NCBI GenBank assembly: GCA_016124495.1 | Contig: WGNP01000001.1 | Location: 124,001-188,000, forward strand | DNA: 64,000 nucleotides | Direction of reading: 5' to 3' | Source: Hyphomonas sp. | Lineage (GTDB): Bacteria; Pseudomonadota; Alphaproteobacteria; Caulobacterales; Hyphomonadaceae | Shown: positions 17,352-27,400 of the stretch, in pieces | Numbering within the stretch: the first letter of the stretch is position 1 | How the letters are laid out: each line of letters starts with the position of its first letter | Translations under genes and position numbers: made by a program | The notes under the pieces: model-generated | Databases searched by the model: none | Seen by the model: only the letters and a program-made list of their open reading frames with translations | Told to the model about the DNA's origin: nothing

Positions 17352-17375
17352 TGTCGCCGCAAAATTGCAGCGACA
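17352..17375. promoter_or_regulatory. 24-bp inverted repeat upstream of pdhA, candidate operator
   Basis: On the plus strand the arms are TGTCGCCGCAA and TTGCAGCGACA around a central AA; 10 of 11 pairs match. It lies 25 bp before the pdhA start, just after a minus-strand TTGACA. Spacing to a poor -10 candidate suggests it overlaps the transcription start. No run of T follows, which argues against a terminator for ftsB. The binding protein is unknown; a pyruvate- or acetyl-CoA-responsive repressor is only a guess. Confidence 0.45.
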
Positions 17376-17391
17376 AGTCAGATCATCGTTG

Positions 17392-17691
17392 TCAATTTGC
17401 AGAGCTCCGTTCCGGAGTCAGGAGAACGATCTCCCCCGGATAGACGAAAGCGAGCTTGTCGCGCGCCAGAGCCTCGACATAATCGGCATCCACCGACCCG
17501 GGCGTAAGCCGCCGGATGTCCGTTTTCAGACGCACAATCTCTGCCTGCATCGAGGCAAGTTCACGTTCGCGTGTTTCAAGCGCGATCTGCGAATCAGTCC
17601 AACGGCCGAGGCCCTTCTCCCCCGCGAATGCGTGGTAGGCGAAATAGAGCACCAGAAGACTGAGCCCGAGAGCCTGAAGACGTGAGACCAT
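17392..17691 (-). CDS. ftsB: Septum formation initiator family protein, FtsB-like
   Basis: Small bitopic division protein of 99 residues, a partner of FtsL and FtsQ in the divisome. One membrane helix (about 7-22, LGLSLLVLYFAYHAF) is followed by a periplasmic coiled coil (ETRERELASMQAEIVRLKTDIRRL) and the usual tail VEALARDKLAFVYPGEIVLL, where FtsB and DivIC proteins carry ARe.LgyvkpgE-like sequence. In alphaproteobacteria ftsB commonly lies between eno and pdhA, as here, except that a TIR-protein gene now separates it from eno. Confidence 0.88.
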   Translation of the reverse strand: MVSRLQALGLSLLVLYFAYHAFAGEKGLGRWTDSQIALETRERELASMQAEIVRLKTDIRRLTPGSVDADYVEALARDKLAFVYPGEIVLLTPERSSAN

Positions 17692-17726
17692 GGAATCACT
17701 GGTAAACGGAGCGGGTAACCAATCCC

Positions 17727-18887
17727 TTACCGGCCAAGCGCCGCCTTAAGGCGATTGGCGCGCTCCTCGGGATTTGTCGCTGTCAGATCAAGCCATTGCC
17801 GGTCGGTCAGGAAGTATTCGAAATCCTCGGGCGTCTCGGCAAAATCGAGCCGGACGGGGAGCAGTTTCCGATTGTACTTGTGAGCGATGTAGAGTTCGCG
17901 GCGCACATTGTCGGACTGAAACGCTTCAGCCGAGCACATCAGGCAGAACGTGTCCGAATAGCGGATCGCACGGACGATCATCCCGGCCGAGCTGGCGCCG
18001 GCCTTCAACTCTTCGCGGTCGATCCAGACATCCCGGCCCGCCGCTTCCACTTCGGCGACCAGCGGATGGACGACCTCGCCATTGCTGCGCGAATAGGAGA
18101 CGAATACATGCGCGGGCGTTTCGCTGAACAGGTCGTCGTCTCCGGCCACTTCGCGTGCAGCGGACGCCGGAACTGGCGGCGCGGGCGCCGGCGCGGCTGT
18201 TGCCAGTCCGGGTTCGTCCGCTTGCGCGCTTTTCCGCCCGCCGAGAAATCCGCCCAGAGCACCGGCCACGCCGCCCCATGCGATTGCAGCTGCGCCAAGA
18301 AGAAGAACCGGCGCTGCCGGCATGGTCAGGAACCCAAGCGAGCCGAACGCCGTTGCCGCTACCAATCCCACAAGCAAGGCGGCACTGGCCGAAAAATCCG
18401 ATCTACCGGAACGGCGCTTCCCCTTCGGCGGCCATGCACCCGCTTCCGGCTCGGCCTGGGGCGGTACTGGATCGCCACCGCCGGCGGGTGCGGCCGCTTC
18501 CCGCCGCCGCGCTTCCATCGCCCGCTCAATCGCCTGCGCGGCTTCCGCGATCTTCCGGACGGCTGCCACACGCGCCGGCGCGAACGACAGATCGATCGTC
18601 CCGATATCGCCGAGGCCGCAAGGAAGCAGGGTGTGATCGAGCTGCGCGAAGATCAACCGCCCTTCCGTCCACGCATCAATCGCACAGTTCGTGAACAGGG
18701 TCTGCTTTGAGGAAAGCTGCACAGACTTCGACCACAGCGCCAGCGTGATCTCCAGGTAGCGCGCCGGCGGAAAGGCCAGCTTCTCGTCCGCGCGGCGAAC
18801 CTGATAACCGCGTTGTTTCAACAACGCCTCCACCTGCGCCGCCGCAGCGTCGTCTGCGTCAGATGCCAGCAGGTAGATTAGGCGCAT
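17727..18887 (-). CDS. Membrane protein with two TIR-type domains flanking a transmembrane hairpin
   Basis: 386 residues. The C-terminal domain (about 258-386) is a clear TIR: HVFVSYSRSN, DVWIDREELKAGAS, and CSAEAFQSDNVRRELYIAH, where the Glu of RREL occupies the position of the NADase catalytic Glu. The N-terminal 125 residues also read as TIR-like (IYLLASDADDAAAAQVEALL, ALWSKSVQLSS, EGRLIFAQLD), but Cys stands where the catalytic Glu should be. Between them lie a charged linker and two hydrophobic helices (about 185-235) that would place both domains in the cytoplasm. It sits between eno and ftsB in an otherwise housekeeping stretch. Function is unknown; NAD cleavage, signalling or defence are options. 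No Thoeris or other partner gene is adjacent. Confidence 0.8.
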   Translation of the reverse strand: MRLIYLLASDADDAAAAQVEALLKQRGYQVRRADEKLAFPPARYLEITLALWSKSVQLSSKQTLFTNCAIDAWTEGRLIFAQLDHTLLPCGLGDIGTIDLSFAPARVAAVRKIAEAAQAIERAMEARRREAAAPAGGGDPVPPQAEPEAGAWPPKGKRRSGRSDFSASAALLVGLVAATAFGSLGFLTMPAAPVLLLGAAAIAWGGVAGALGGFLGGRKSAQADEPGLATAAPAPAPPVPASAAREVAGDDDLFSETPAHVFVSYSRSNGEVVHPLVAEVEAAGRDVWIDREELKAGASSAGMIVRAIRYSDTFCLMCSAEAFQSDNVRRELYIAHKYNRKLLPVRLDFAETPEDFEYFLTDRQWLDLTATNPEERANRLKAALGR

Positions 18888-18968
18888 GCCGGAAGCTCCG
18901 CGCTCAGCTGATAAAACGCCTGTAACATGAAGAAAAGCGGCGGTCGCGTTTCGGAAATTTAATCCAGG

Positions 18969-20294
<1,326 letters not shown>

Positions 20295-20339
20295 TTAGAG
20301 CGCGGCGCGATCCTCTGCAAGTCCCCAGAGACCCGCGCC

Positions 20340-21221
20340 CTAGCCGGCCGCAGGGCTGAACGGCCCGAAGAACACCCCTTTCGCCCGCCCCGGATGCCAG
20401 TTGAACCCGCAGAGCCGCCCGAACAGGCGCGCGTCCGGCCCGGACCGGCCCGCGACCGGGAGGCCCGGCCAGAACCAGGCCGCCCGGAGGAGCGAATCAG
20501 TGGCCATGCGCGCGCTCGGCGGCCAGGTCTGTGAGGCTTGCAGCGCGCCGACCGCCGCGCCGCGGCCGTAATTCTGTGCCCGTTACAGCATGAAACCCAG
20601 ATCCGCCTGGAAGTCCCGGACCAAGCCAGGCGCGCGCGCCTCCGGCACGGACATCGACTTTGCCCCTTCGCGTTCCAGCCGCGCAATCATCTCGGACACG
20701 TCGCCGCGCGCAAACACCCGCTTTCCCACTGAGAGCACCGAACTTGACCCGAGCACGAAGGGCCCTTTGAGCGACCGGAGCGCTTCGCTGCGGCGCAGCA
20801 GCAGGTTCGGGCCGAAGATCGTGTCCGCCCCGGTGACGAAGCCGCGCGGATGCAAGGGCGAAGGCAAACAGGTCCGCCCCAAGGCCCGCTGAGGCCTCAT
20901 GCCACGGGCGTACTGCTAAACCGGCAGCGGCGTGATCGCGCCGCCGAATAGGCTGGCCTCCGGGGTCTCGTCTGCCGCCTGCTCGAAGCCTTGCAGCCCT
21001 TCCGGTTCCGGAATGATGTCATGGTCGGTGATGACGATCAGGCCGCCTTCCGGATGCGCCGTCGCAGACGCCTGCGCAGCAGTTTGGCCGGGCTCGGCGC
21101 AGTGCAGAAGCCCGAGTTGCAACCTGTCGGCCCGATTGGCGAGAAGCGAAACGGCCGCATCGGTTGACCCGTTGTTGACCGCAGGGATGCGAACCGGCCG
21201 CCTGGACGGCGACGGGCGCGA
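20340..21221 (-). pseudogene. Decayed family 2 glycosyltransferase
   Basis: One reading frame over about 880 bases gives a recognisable GT2 protein broken by two stop codons, TAG at 20918-20916 and TAA at 20585-20583. Reading through them: VNNGSTDAAVSLLANR (nucleotide-sugar site), CAEPGQTAAQA, VITDHDIIPEPEGL (the DxD position, altered), SLFGGAITPLPV, then TGADTIFGPNLLLRR and SEMIARLEREGAKSMSVPEA (acceptor region), NYGRGAAVG and RLCGFNWHPGRAKG. The N-terminal strand and first helix are missing; an upstream stop lies at 21224-21222. No base-count frameshift is needed over this span. It was probably once a sugar transferase for surface polysaccharide. Confidence 0.75.
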
Positions 21222-21377
21222 CTATGCCTTAGGCAAGCGCGGCCTGGTGCGGGCGCCGTTGCGCATCGTGAACAGGATACCGATCTGGTGGTTCACGGCC
21301 TGCTCCAGAAAATGCGGGTCAGATCCGGTGGTTTGCAAAGGTTCAGCTGCAATCCTGTTGTCGCAGACGCCGGACAA

Positions 21378-21409
21378 GAAAACACAAAACCCCGCCTGTT
21401 CAGGCGGGG
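21378..21409 (-). terminator. Rho-independent terminator after rpmF
   Basis: The arms CCCCGCCTG (21390-21398) and CAGGCGGGG (21401-21409) are perfect complements around TT. On the minus strand the stem is followed by TTTTGTGTTTTC. It lies about 30 bp downstream of the rpmF stop and shields the glycosyltransferase remnant from read-through. Confidence 0.9.
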
Positions 21410-21438
21410 CTTCGTTGCGACTGCAAACTTTGTCAGGT

Positions 21439-21621
21439 TCAGTCTGCCTGCGGCTCCAGGATCTGCTTGCCGCGGTAGATGCCTGTTTTCAGGTCGATGT
21501 GGTGAGGCCGGCGAAGCTCGCCCGAGCTTGCGTCTTCGATGTAGGCGTTCATGTCGAGCCGGTCGTGCGAGCGGCGCATGCGCGTGCGGGATTTCGACTT
21601 TTTACTCTTGGGGACGGCCAT
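21439..21621 (-). CDS. rpmF: 50S ribosomal protein L32
   Basis: Small zinc-independent form of L32, 60 residues: [20 protein letters not shown] at the start and [16 protein letters not shown] near the end. This alphaproteobacterial form has no Cys pairs. I start at 21621, the universal MAVPK start. It is a single-gene unit bounded by its own terminator. Confidence 0.97.
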   Translation of the reverse strand: MAVPKSKKSKSRTRMRRSHDRLDMNAYIEDASSGELRRPHHIDLKTGIYRGKQILEPQAD

Positions 21622-21744
21622 GGCACTGTTCCGGAATCTGGTTATTCCGCGAACCCATGTGGAACGCGGGAAAGCGCGCCTGTTAACGCAGCCCGGGGGC
21701 TCTGGCAAGCATCAAACGGCATGATTTTGAGGCCCCGCCCTTCA

Positions 21745-21774
21745 AACGAAAATGGCCGGCCCGAAGGCCGGCCA
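21745..21774 (-). terminator. Rho-independent terminator upstream of rpmF, probably for the CoA-transferase gene
   Basis: The stem TGGCCGGCC (21753-21761) and GGCCGGCCA (21766-21774) closes a CGAA tetraloop; the minus strand continues ATTTTCGTTT. It lies 165 bp past the stop of the CaiB/BaiF gene. The remaining bases of the 317-bp gap between that gene and rpmF (21622-21938) show no reading frame or RNA I can support; the rpmF promoter should be at about 21650-21740. Confidence 0.85.
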
Positions 21775-21938
21775 AGGTATGCAAGAAGGACGCCGGTGCT
21801 TTGCCCTGGCAAGAAGCCTGATTGGCTCTGCACCGACAGCTTTGGTTAATAGAGGATTGAGTCTGAACAATGGCGCCTCAAGACCGTTGTGTGGCGTTCA
21901 GACACAAATCCCGCCGCTGACCTGTCTCACGGCTCCGC

Positions 21939-23039
21939 TCACCCCCGCGCGACACCCCAATCCTTGAGGATTTCAGCGGTATGCTCACCCGGACCGGCAG
22001 GGCGGCGCTGGATGGCGCCCGGCGTGACCGAGAAGCGCGGCGCAGGGGCCGGCTGCACCACGCCTTCGATTTCCACGAAGGTCTGGCGGTCGGCGTTATG
22101 CTTGTATTTCGGCGCCTCGGTCATCGACAGGACCGGCGCGAAGCAGATGTCGGTCGCCTCCATGATTGCGCACCATTCGTCGCGCGTCTTGGTCTTGAAC
22201 ACGGCCATCAGCTTGGCCTTCAGCTCCGGCCACTTGGACTTGTCCATCTGGGCGTCCCATTCAGGCGCCGTGAGGCCCGCCTTCTCGCGCAGCAGCGCAT
22301 AGAATTGCGGCTCGATCGAGCCGATGGCGACCCATTTGCCGTCCTTGGTCTCGTAGGTGTCGTAGAAGTGTGCCCCGCCGTCGAGCATGTTGGCTTCGCG
22401 GTCATCGCTCCAGAGGCCCATCGCCTTCATGCCGTAGAACATCGTCGCAAGGCTCGCCGCGCCGTCCGACATGGCCACATCAACCACCTGCCCCTTGCCG
22501 CCATTCTTGACGCTCAGGATACCGGCCAGCAGGCCCATCGCGAGGTACAAAGCGCCGCCGCCATAGTCGCCGACCAGGTTCAGCGGCGGGCGCGGGCGCC
22601 CGTCACCGTCGCCCATCGCATGCAGCGCGCCGGTGATAGCGATGTAGTTGAGGTCATGCCCGGCAGACTGCGAGAGTGCGCCCGTCTGGCCCCAGCCGGT
22701 CATCCGGCCATAGACGAGCTTAGGATTGCGCTTCATCACGTCATCCGGCCCGAGGCCGTTGCGCTCCATCACACCCGGCCGGAATCCCTCGATCAGGCCG
22801 TCGGCCTTCTCCAGCAGCTGCATTGCCACTTCGACATCCTTCGGATCCTTGAGGTTGAGGCCGATGGAACGGCGCCCCCGGCTCATCACGTCCGCGGCGC
22901 GGCCCGGACGGCCATCGCCCGGACGGTCGATTCGCACCACATCCGCACCAAGGTCCGACAAGAGCATGCCGCAGAACGGTCCCGGGCCGATCCCCGCAAA
23001 TTCAACGATCTTGACGCCTGAAAGCGGTCCCTGGCCCAT
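21939..23039 (-). CDS. CaiB/BaiF family CoA-transferase, alpha-methylacyl-CoA racemase type
   Basis: Family III CoA-transferase fold, 366 residues. The closest match by eye is alpha-methylacyl-CoA racemase (AMACR/MCR), which inverts the 2-methyl centre of branched acyl-CoAs before beta-oxidation. Evidence: [27 protein letters not shown] at the N-terminus (in two overlapping blocks), [18 protein letters not shown], and the racemase catalytic pair as His in [13 protein letters not shown] and Asp in [13 protein letters not shown] start at 23039 (MGQGPLSG), 9-10 bases after GGGAGG; an upstream ATG at 23054 overlaps that site. The gene stands alone and is followed by a terminator. Confidence 0.9.
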   Translation of the reverse strand: MGQGPLSGVKIVEFAGIGPGPFCGMLLSDLGADVVRIDRPGDGRPGRAADVMSRGRRSIGLNLKDPKDVEVAMQLLEKADGLIEGFRPGVMERNGLGPDDVMKRNPKLVYGRMTGWGQTGALSQSAGHDLNYIAITGALHAMGDGDGRPRPPLNLVGDYGGGALYLAMGLLAGILSVKNGGKGQVVDVAMSDGAASLATMFYGMKAMGLWSDDREANMLDGGAHFYDTYETKDGKWVAIGSIEPQFYALLREKAGLTAPEWDAQMDKSKWPELKAKLMAVFKTKTRDEWCAIMEATDICFAPVLSMTEAPKYKHNADRQTFVEIEGVVQPAPAPRFSVTPGAIQRRPAGPGEHTAEILKDWGVARG

Positions 23040-23157
23040 GTTTTTGCCTCCCAATCTTGCTGTGTTCGTGGCTGAGTTAGGCGAACTTTAAGTGTCAGTG
23101 CCGCAAAAGGAAGGGGTGCCGCCGCGTCGCAGGTGGACCTGTATTGGCGCGTTTCGC

Positions 23158-24423
23158 ATGTCCGACCTCTCCTTCTTCGATCCCCCCATCGAAATCGCAG
23201 CGGAAAGCCCGCGCCTTGAGGTGATCGCGTCCCGCCTGCGGGCCAGCGGCATGCGCCCTTACCCTGCCAGTGCACCCATCGACTTCTCGGCGCCCGACCC
23301 GCTGCTGATTGATATCGGCACTGCCACCCGCAGCACGCTGGAAGCCCTGTCGCGAGCCGCCATGGTGCAGGTCCACCGGCCGGTCGTGCTGCTCGACACC
23401 TCGTCCGCGCACCTTCCGAATTCGGGCGAAACCATCATCCTGCGGCACGACCAGCATCTCGCCGCGCTGAAGGCCCGCCTCACGGCCCTTGCCCGCCGCG
23501 CCAGCCGCCTGCGCGAAGCCGAGATCCGCCGCGACACGGCCAGCGTCCTCGGGGTACGCATTCCGGCAGCTGACCTGAACGCCGTTCCGTCGCTGCTTTA
23601 CATCGGCGAGGGCTCGCCCCTGTTCCTGTCGCTCCAGGGCCCGCTCAAGCGCCGGGGCGTTGACGTAACCGCCGCCATCAGCCTTGACACCGCTCGCCGA
23701 TACATGGCTGACCGGCGGTTTGCAGCCGCACTCGTTGATCTTGATTCGTTCAGCGCCGCAGACAGCATGATCTACCAACGGATTGCCGAGGACAGCGGCC
23801 TCGGTGCCTTACCGATCATCGCGCTGACGCATCCCGACCAGCCGCTGAATGATCGTCAGAACACAATCATTGCACTCGCCACAGAAGTCGTTGACGCAAC
23901 CGGCCGGATGGCGAACATCATCTCGCAAGTCGAAATCGTCTGTCGCCGCCTTGTCGCCTTCGCGCCAGTCATGCCGCAGCCCTCTGAAACCTCGGTGCTG
24001 ACCGACGACACCACCCGCCTCTTCAACCGCCGCTTCATGGAAACCCATATCGCGCGCCAGATGGAAGTCTCGACGCAGCGGGCAGAACCGCTCTGTGTGC
24101 TGACTTTCCGGCTGGACGCCTTCCTCGCTTGCACCGTCCCGGCGCAGCAGGAGTTTGCCGATGTGATCCGGTGCCAGATCCGCGATACAGATTGCCCCGC
24201 GCTGCTGGCGCCGGGCACTTTCGCGATCTCGCTGCCGGCCACACCTTTCCGGGGCGGTGTCCGCCTCGCCGACAGGATTTCAGATTTCTCGGCAGCCCAC
24301 ACAAGCATTACAGGTACCGGCTTCGGTTGGCGGGTTGTCGAGCGGCGCGCCTACCACTCACCGCAGACACTGCTCAGCGCAGGGCTCAGCGGCCCGCTGC
24401 TTCGCGCGCGCCTGGCGGCCTGA
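23158..24423 (+). CDS. PopA-like protein: two receiver-like domains and a degenerate GGDEF domain with intact I-site
   Basis: About 421 residues. Two weak receiver-type domains fill the first 270 residues, the second with ALVDLDSFSAADSMIYQRIA and LPIIALTH. The C-terminal domain starts DDTTRLFNRRF, the usual opening of GGDEF domains. The inhibitory site is kept as RDTD (342-345), but the catalytic signature, counted in register with PleD, reads APGTF instead of GGEEF. A dead cyclase with a live I-site after two receivers is the layout of Caulobacter PopA, a c-di-GMP effector that helps deliver CtrA to the ClpXP protease. The ATG at 23158 (MSDLSFFDPP) has no good ribosome-binding site, and a GTG at 23092 is possible. 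It converges on mfd. Confidence 0.7.
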   Translation: MSDLSFFDPPIEIAAESPRLEVIASRLRASGMRPYPASAPIDFSAPDPLLIDIGTATRSTLEALSRAAMVQVHRPVVLLDTSSAHLPNSGETIILRHDQHLAALKARLTALARRASRLREAEIRRDTASVLGVRIPAADLNAVPSLLYIGEGSPLFLSLQGPLKRRGVDVTAAISLDTARRYMADRRFAAALVDLDSFSAADSMIYQRIAEDSGLGALPIIALTHPDQPLNDRQNTIIALATEVVDATGRMANIISQVEIVCRRLVAFAPVMPQPSETSVLTDDTTRLFNRRFMETHIARQMEVSTQRAEPLCVLTFRLDAFLACTVPAQQEFADVIRCQIRDTDCPALLAPGTFAISLPATPFRGGVRLADRISDFSAAHTSITGTGFGWRVVERRAYHSPQTLLSAGLSGPLLRARLAA

Positions 24424-24425
24424 CG

Positions 24426-27400
24426 CTAGTCCTCGCTCAGGAACCCGGTGGAGAGCTTCCGGCCCCATTTGTCTTCCGGTACGGGTGCCCGTTTCTGAGC
24501 CATCTTGGCGACCGCATCAGCGGCCTCGGCCGAAGCCAGGCCGCAAGCCGCTTCCAGCTCCCTGAGGAACGCCTTGACCAGCGGAATGCGCCGCTCCGGC
24601 GTGCCGCCAAGTCCAGAGTGCACAAGCTTGGAGTCCGGCCGCAGCTTGAGCTGGTTCGGGCGTGAGCGGACAATCTCCATCAGGCGCCGCGGGTCCATGA
24701 TCGTATCGGGACGGAATGCAATCACCGCGCCCTTCTCGCCCGCATCCAGCTTTGCAATACCCAGAGTGCGGCACTGCACCTTGATTGCCATCACATCGAG
24801 CAGCTGGCGTGTTTCATCCGGCAGCGGACCAAACCGGTCGATCAGCTCGGCGGCAAAGGCTTCGCGGTCCTGCGCCGTCGTGATGTCCGACAGGCGCCGG
24901 TAGAGCGACAGGCGCACATTCAGGTCTTCGACATATGCGTCCGGGATCAGCACGGCGACGCCAAGATTGATCTGCGGCGACCAGTCGTCGGCAACGTCTT
25001 CCTCGTCCCTGGCGCCGGCCTTCAGTGCCTTCACGGCGTCTTCCAGCATCGACTGATAGAGCTCGACACCAACCTCTTTCACCTGACCGGACTGCTGGTC
25101 GCCGAGCAGGTTGCCCGCGCCGCGCATGTCGAGATCGTGGCTCGCCAGCTGGAAACCCGCGCCGAGGGAATCGAGCGACTGCAGAACCTTGAGACGCTTC
25201 TCTGCCGTCTCGGTGATCACCTTGTCACGCGGCGTCGTGAAGTAAGCGTAGGCGCGCAGCTTTGAACGGCCCACGCGGCCGCGCAGCTGGTAGAGCTGCG
25301 CGAGGCCGAACATGTCTGCCCGGTGAATGATCAGCGTATTGGCGCGCGGAATGTCCAGGCCGCTTTCCACGATGGTCGTCGACAGCAGCACATCATACTT
25401 GCCCTCATAGAAGGCCGTCATGATGTCTTCGAGTTCGCCCGCCGCCATCTGACCATGTGCCACAATAAACGAGACCTCCGGCACGTTGAGCCTCAGGAAA
25501 CTCTCGATCTTGTCGAGGTCCTGGATACGCGGCGCCACAAAGAATGCCTGCCCGCCGCGATACTTCTCGCGCAGCAGCGCCTCGCGCAGCGTGACCGTAT
25601 CTTCTTCCGTAATGTACGTCCGCACGGAGAGGCGGTCCACCGGCGGCGTTGCGATGATCGAGAGATCGCGGATACCCGTCAGCGCCATTTGGAGCGTCCG
25701 CGGAATAGGCGTCGCCGACAGCGTCAGCACGTGTACGTCGGATTTCAGCTCCTTCAGCCGCTCCTTGTGCTTCACGCCGAAGCGCTGTTCCTCGTCCACG
25801 ATCATGATGCCGAGCCGCTTGAACTCGACTTCCCTGGTGAGCAGCGCATGCGTGCCAACCACCACATCGACGCTGCCATCGGCCAGCCCGGCGCGCACTT
25901 CGGCCGCATCCCGTGCACTGACGAACCGCGACAGCGGCCGCACCACGAGCGGCCAGCCGGCAAAGCGCTCCTCGAACGTCTTGAAGTGCTGGCGCGCCAG
26001 CAGCGTCGTTGGTGCGATCACCGCTACCTGACGCCCGCTCATCGCCGCCACAAACGCCGCGCGCAGCGCCACTTCCGTTTTGCCAAAACCCACATCGCCG
26101 CAGACGAGCCGGTCCATCGGCTTGCCGGAGGCGAGATCGCCCAGCACGTCCTCGATGGCCGACAGCTGGTCTTCGGTTTCCTCGTACGGGAAGCGCGCCG
26201 CGAACTCCTCGTAGAAGCCCTGCCCCGCCGAGATCGCGTCCGCCCGCTTCAGCTCCCGCGCCGCCGCGATCTGCATCAGCTCCGCCGCCATCTCGAGGAT
26301 CCGCTTCTTGGCTTTCGCCTTGCGCGTCTGCCAACCTGCGCCGCCAAGGCGGTCGAGGCTACCTTCGGCATCTTCCGAGCCATAGCGGCTGATAAGGTCA
26401 ATATTCTCCACGGGAAGGAAGATCATGTCCCCGCCGGCATATTCCAGCTGAAGGCAGTCATGCGGCGCGCCGGTCAGCTCCAGCGTCCGCAGGCCGACAT
26501 ACCGCCCGACGCCGTGATCGACGTGCACGACCAGATCGCCCGCCGTCAGTGCGGTCGCGTCGGTGATAAAGCTTGCTGTCTTGCGCTTTCGGCGCGGCGC
26601 GGCCAGGCGGTCGCCCAGCACGTCCGCCTCGGATATCATCGCCACGCCCGGCAGCGAGAAACCCGCCTCGATCGGCACTTCGGCCACCGTGAAATCGGTC
26701 TTCTTCGCCGCTTCCAGCGTATGCACCTGTGCAAGGCCCGGGAGGCCGTGATCGCTCAGCACGTTGATCAGGCGGTCCGCAGACCCGGTCGACCAGGCCG
26801 CAAACACCACCGGCTTGCCGCTCGCATAGAGCGCCTTGGCGTGGTCGATCACCGTCTCGAATATGTTGACGTCCGTACGCAGACGTTCTGGCGCAAAGTC
26901 CCGGCCGCGGCGCCCGCCCATATCGAACGCGTTCGTTGTGGGCTCGCTGGCACTGAAGCGCACCACTGCGCGGTCCGCGAGGCTCGCGTCCAGCTCGTCA
27001 ATCGTCAGGTAAAGCCGTTCCGGCGGCAGCACCTTGGCGGTGCGGATATCCCCGCCGCCGGCATCCAGCCGCGCCAGGTGATAGTCGCTTGCCTGTGTAA
27101 GCCTCTCATGCGCCGCTTCGGTCGTCAGCGCGCTGAGCCCCCAGAGGCCGCCTTCGCCGACATAGTCAAACAGCGTATCGAGATGATCATGGAACAGCGC
27201 CAGCCAGGCCTCGACGCCTTGCCGCCGGATCGAGGCGCGGGCCGCCTCATACATCTGGTCGCCCGAGGGCGGCCCGAACGTGGCGAGGAACCGGTCGCGG
27301 AACCCGCTGAGCACCTTGTCATCGAACAGGATTTCGCTGACCGGCGCAAACGTCACGCCCTCCGCCGACGCCGTCGAGCGCTGCGACTCGGTGTCGAAGG

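Noticed and set aside
17727..18887. Thoeris, CBASS or another named TIR defence system
   Set aside because: No ThsA, SIR2-like, cyclase or nuclease partner is next to the TIR gene; neighbours are eno and ftsB. It is reported as a single protein of unknown role.
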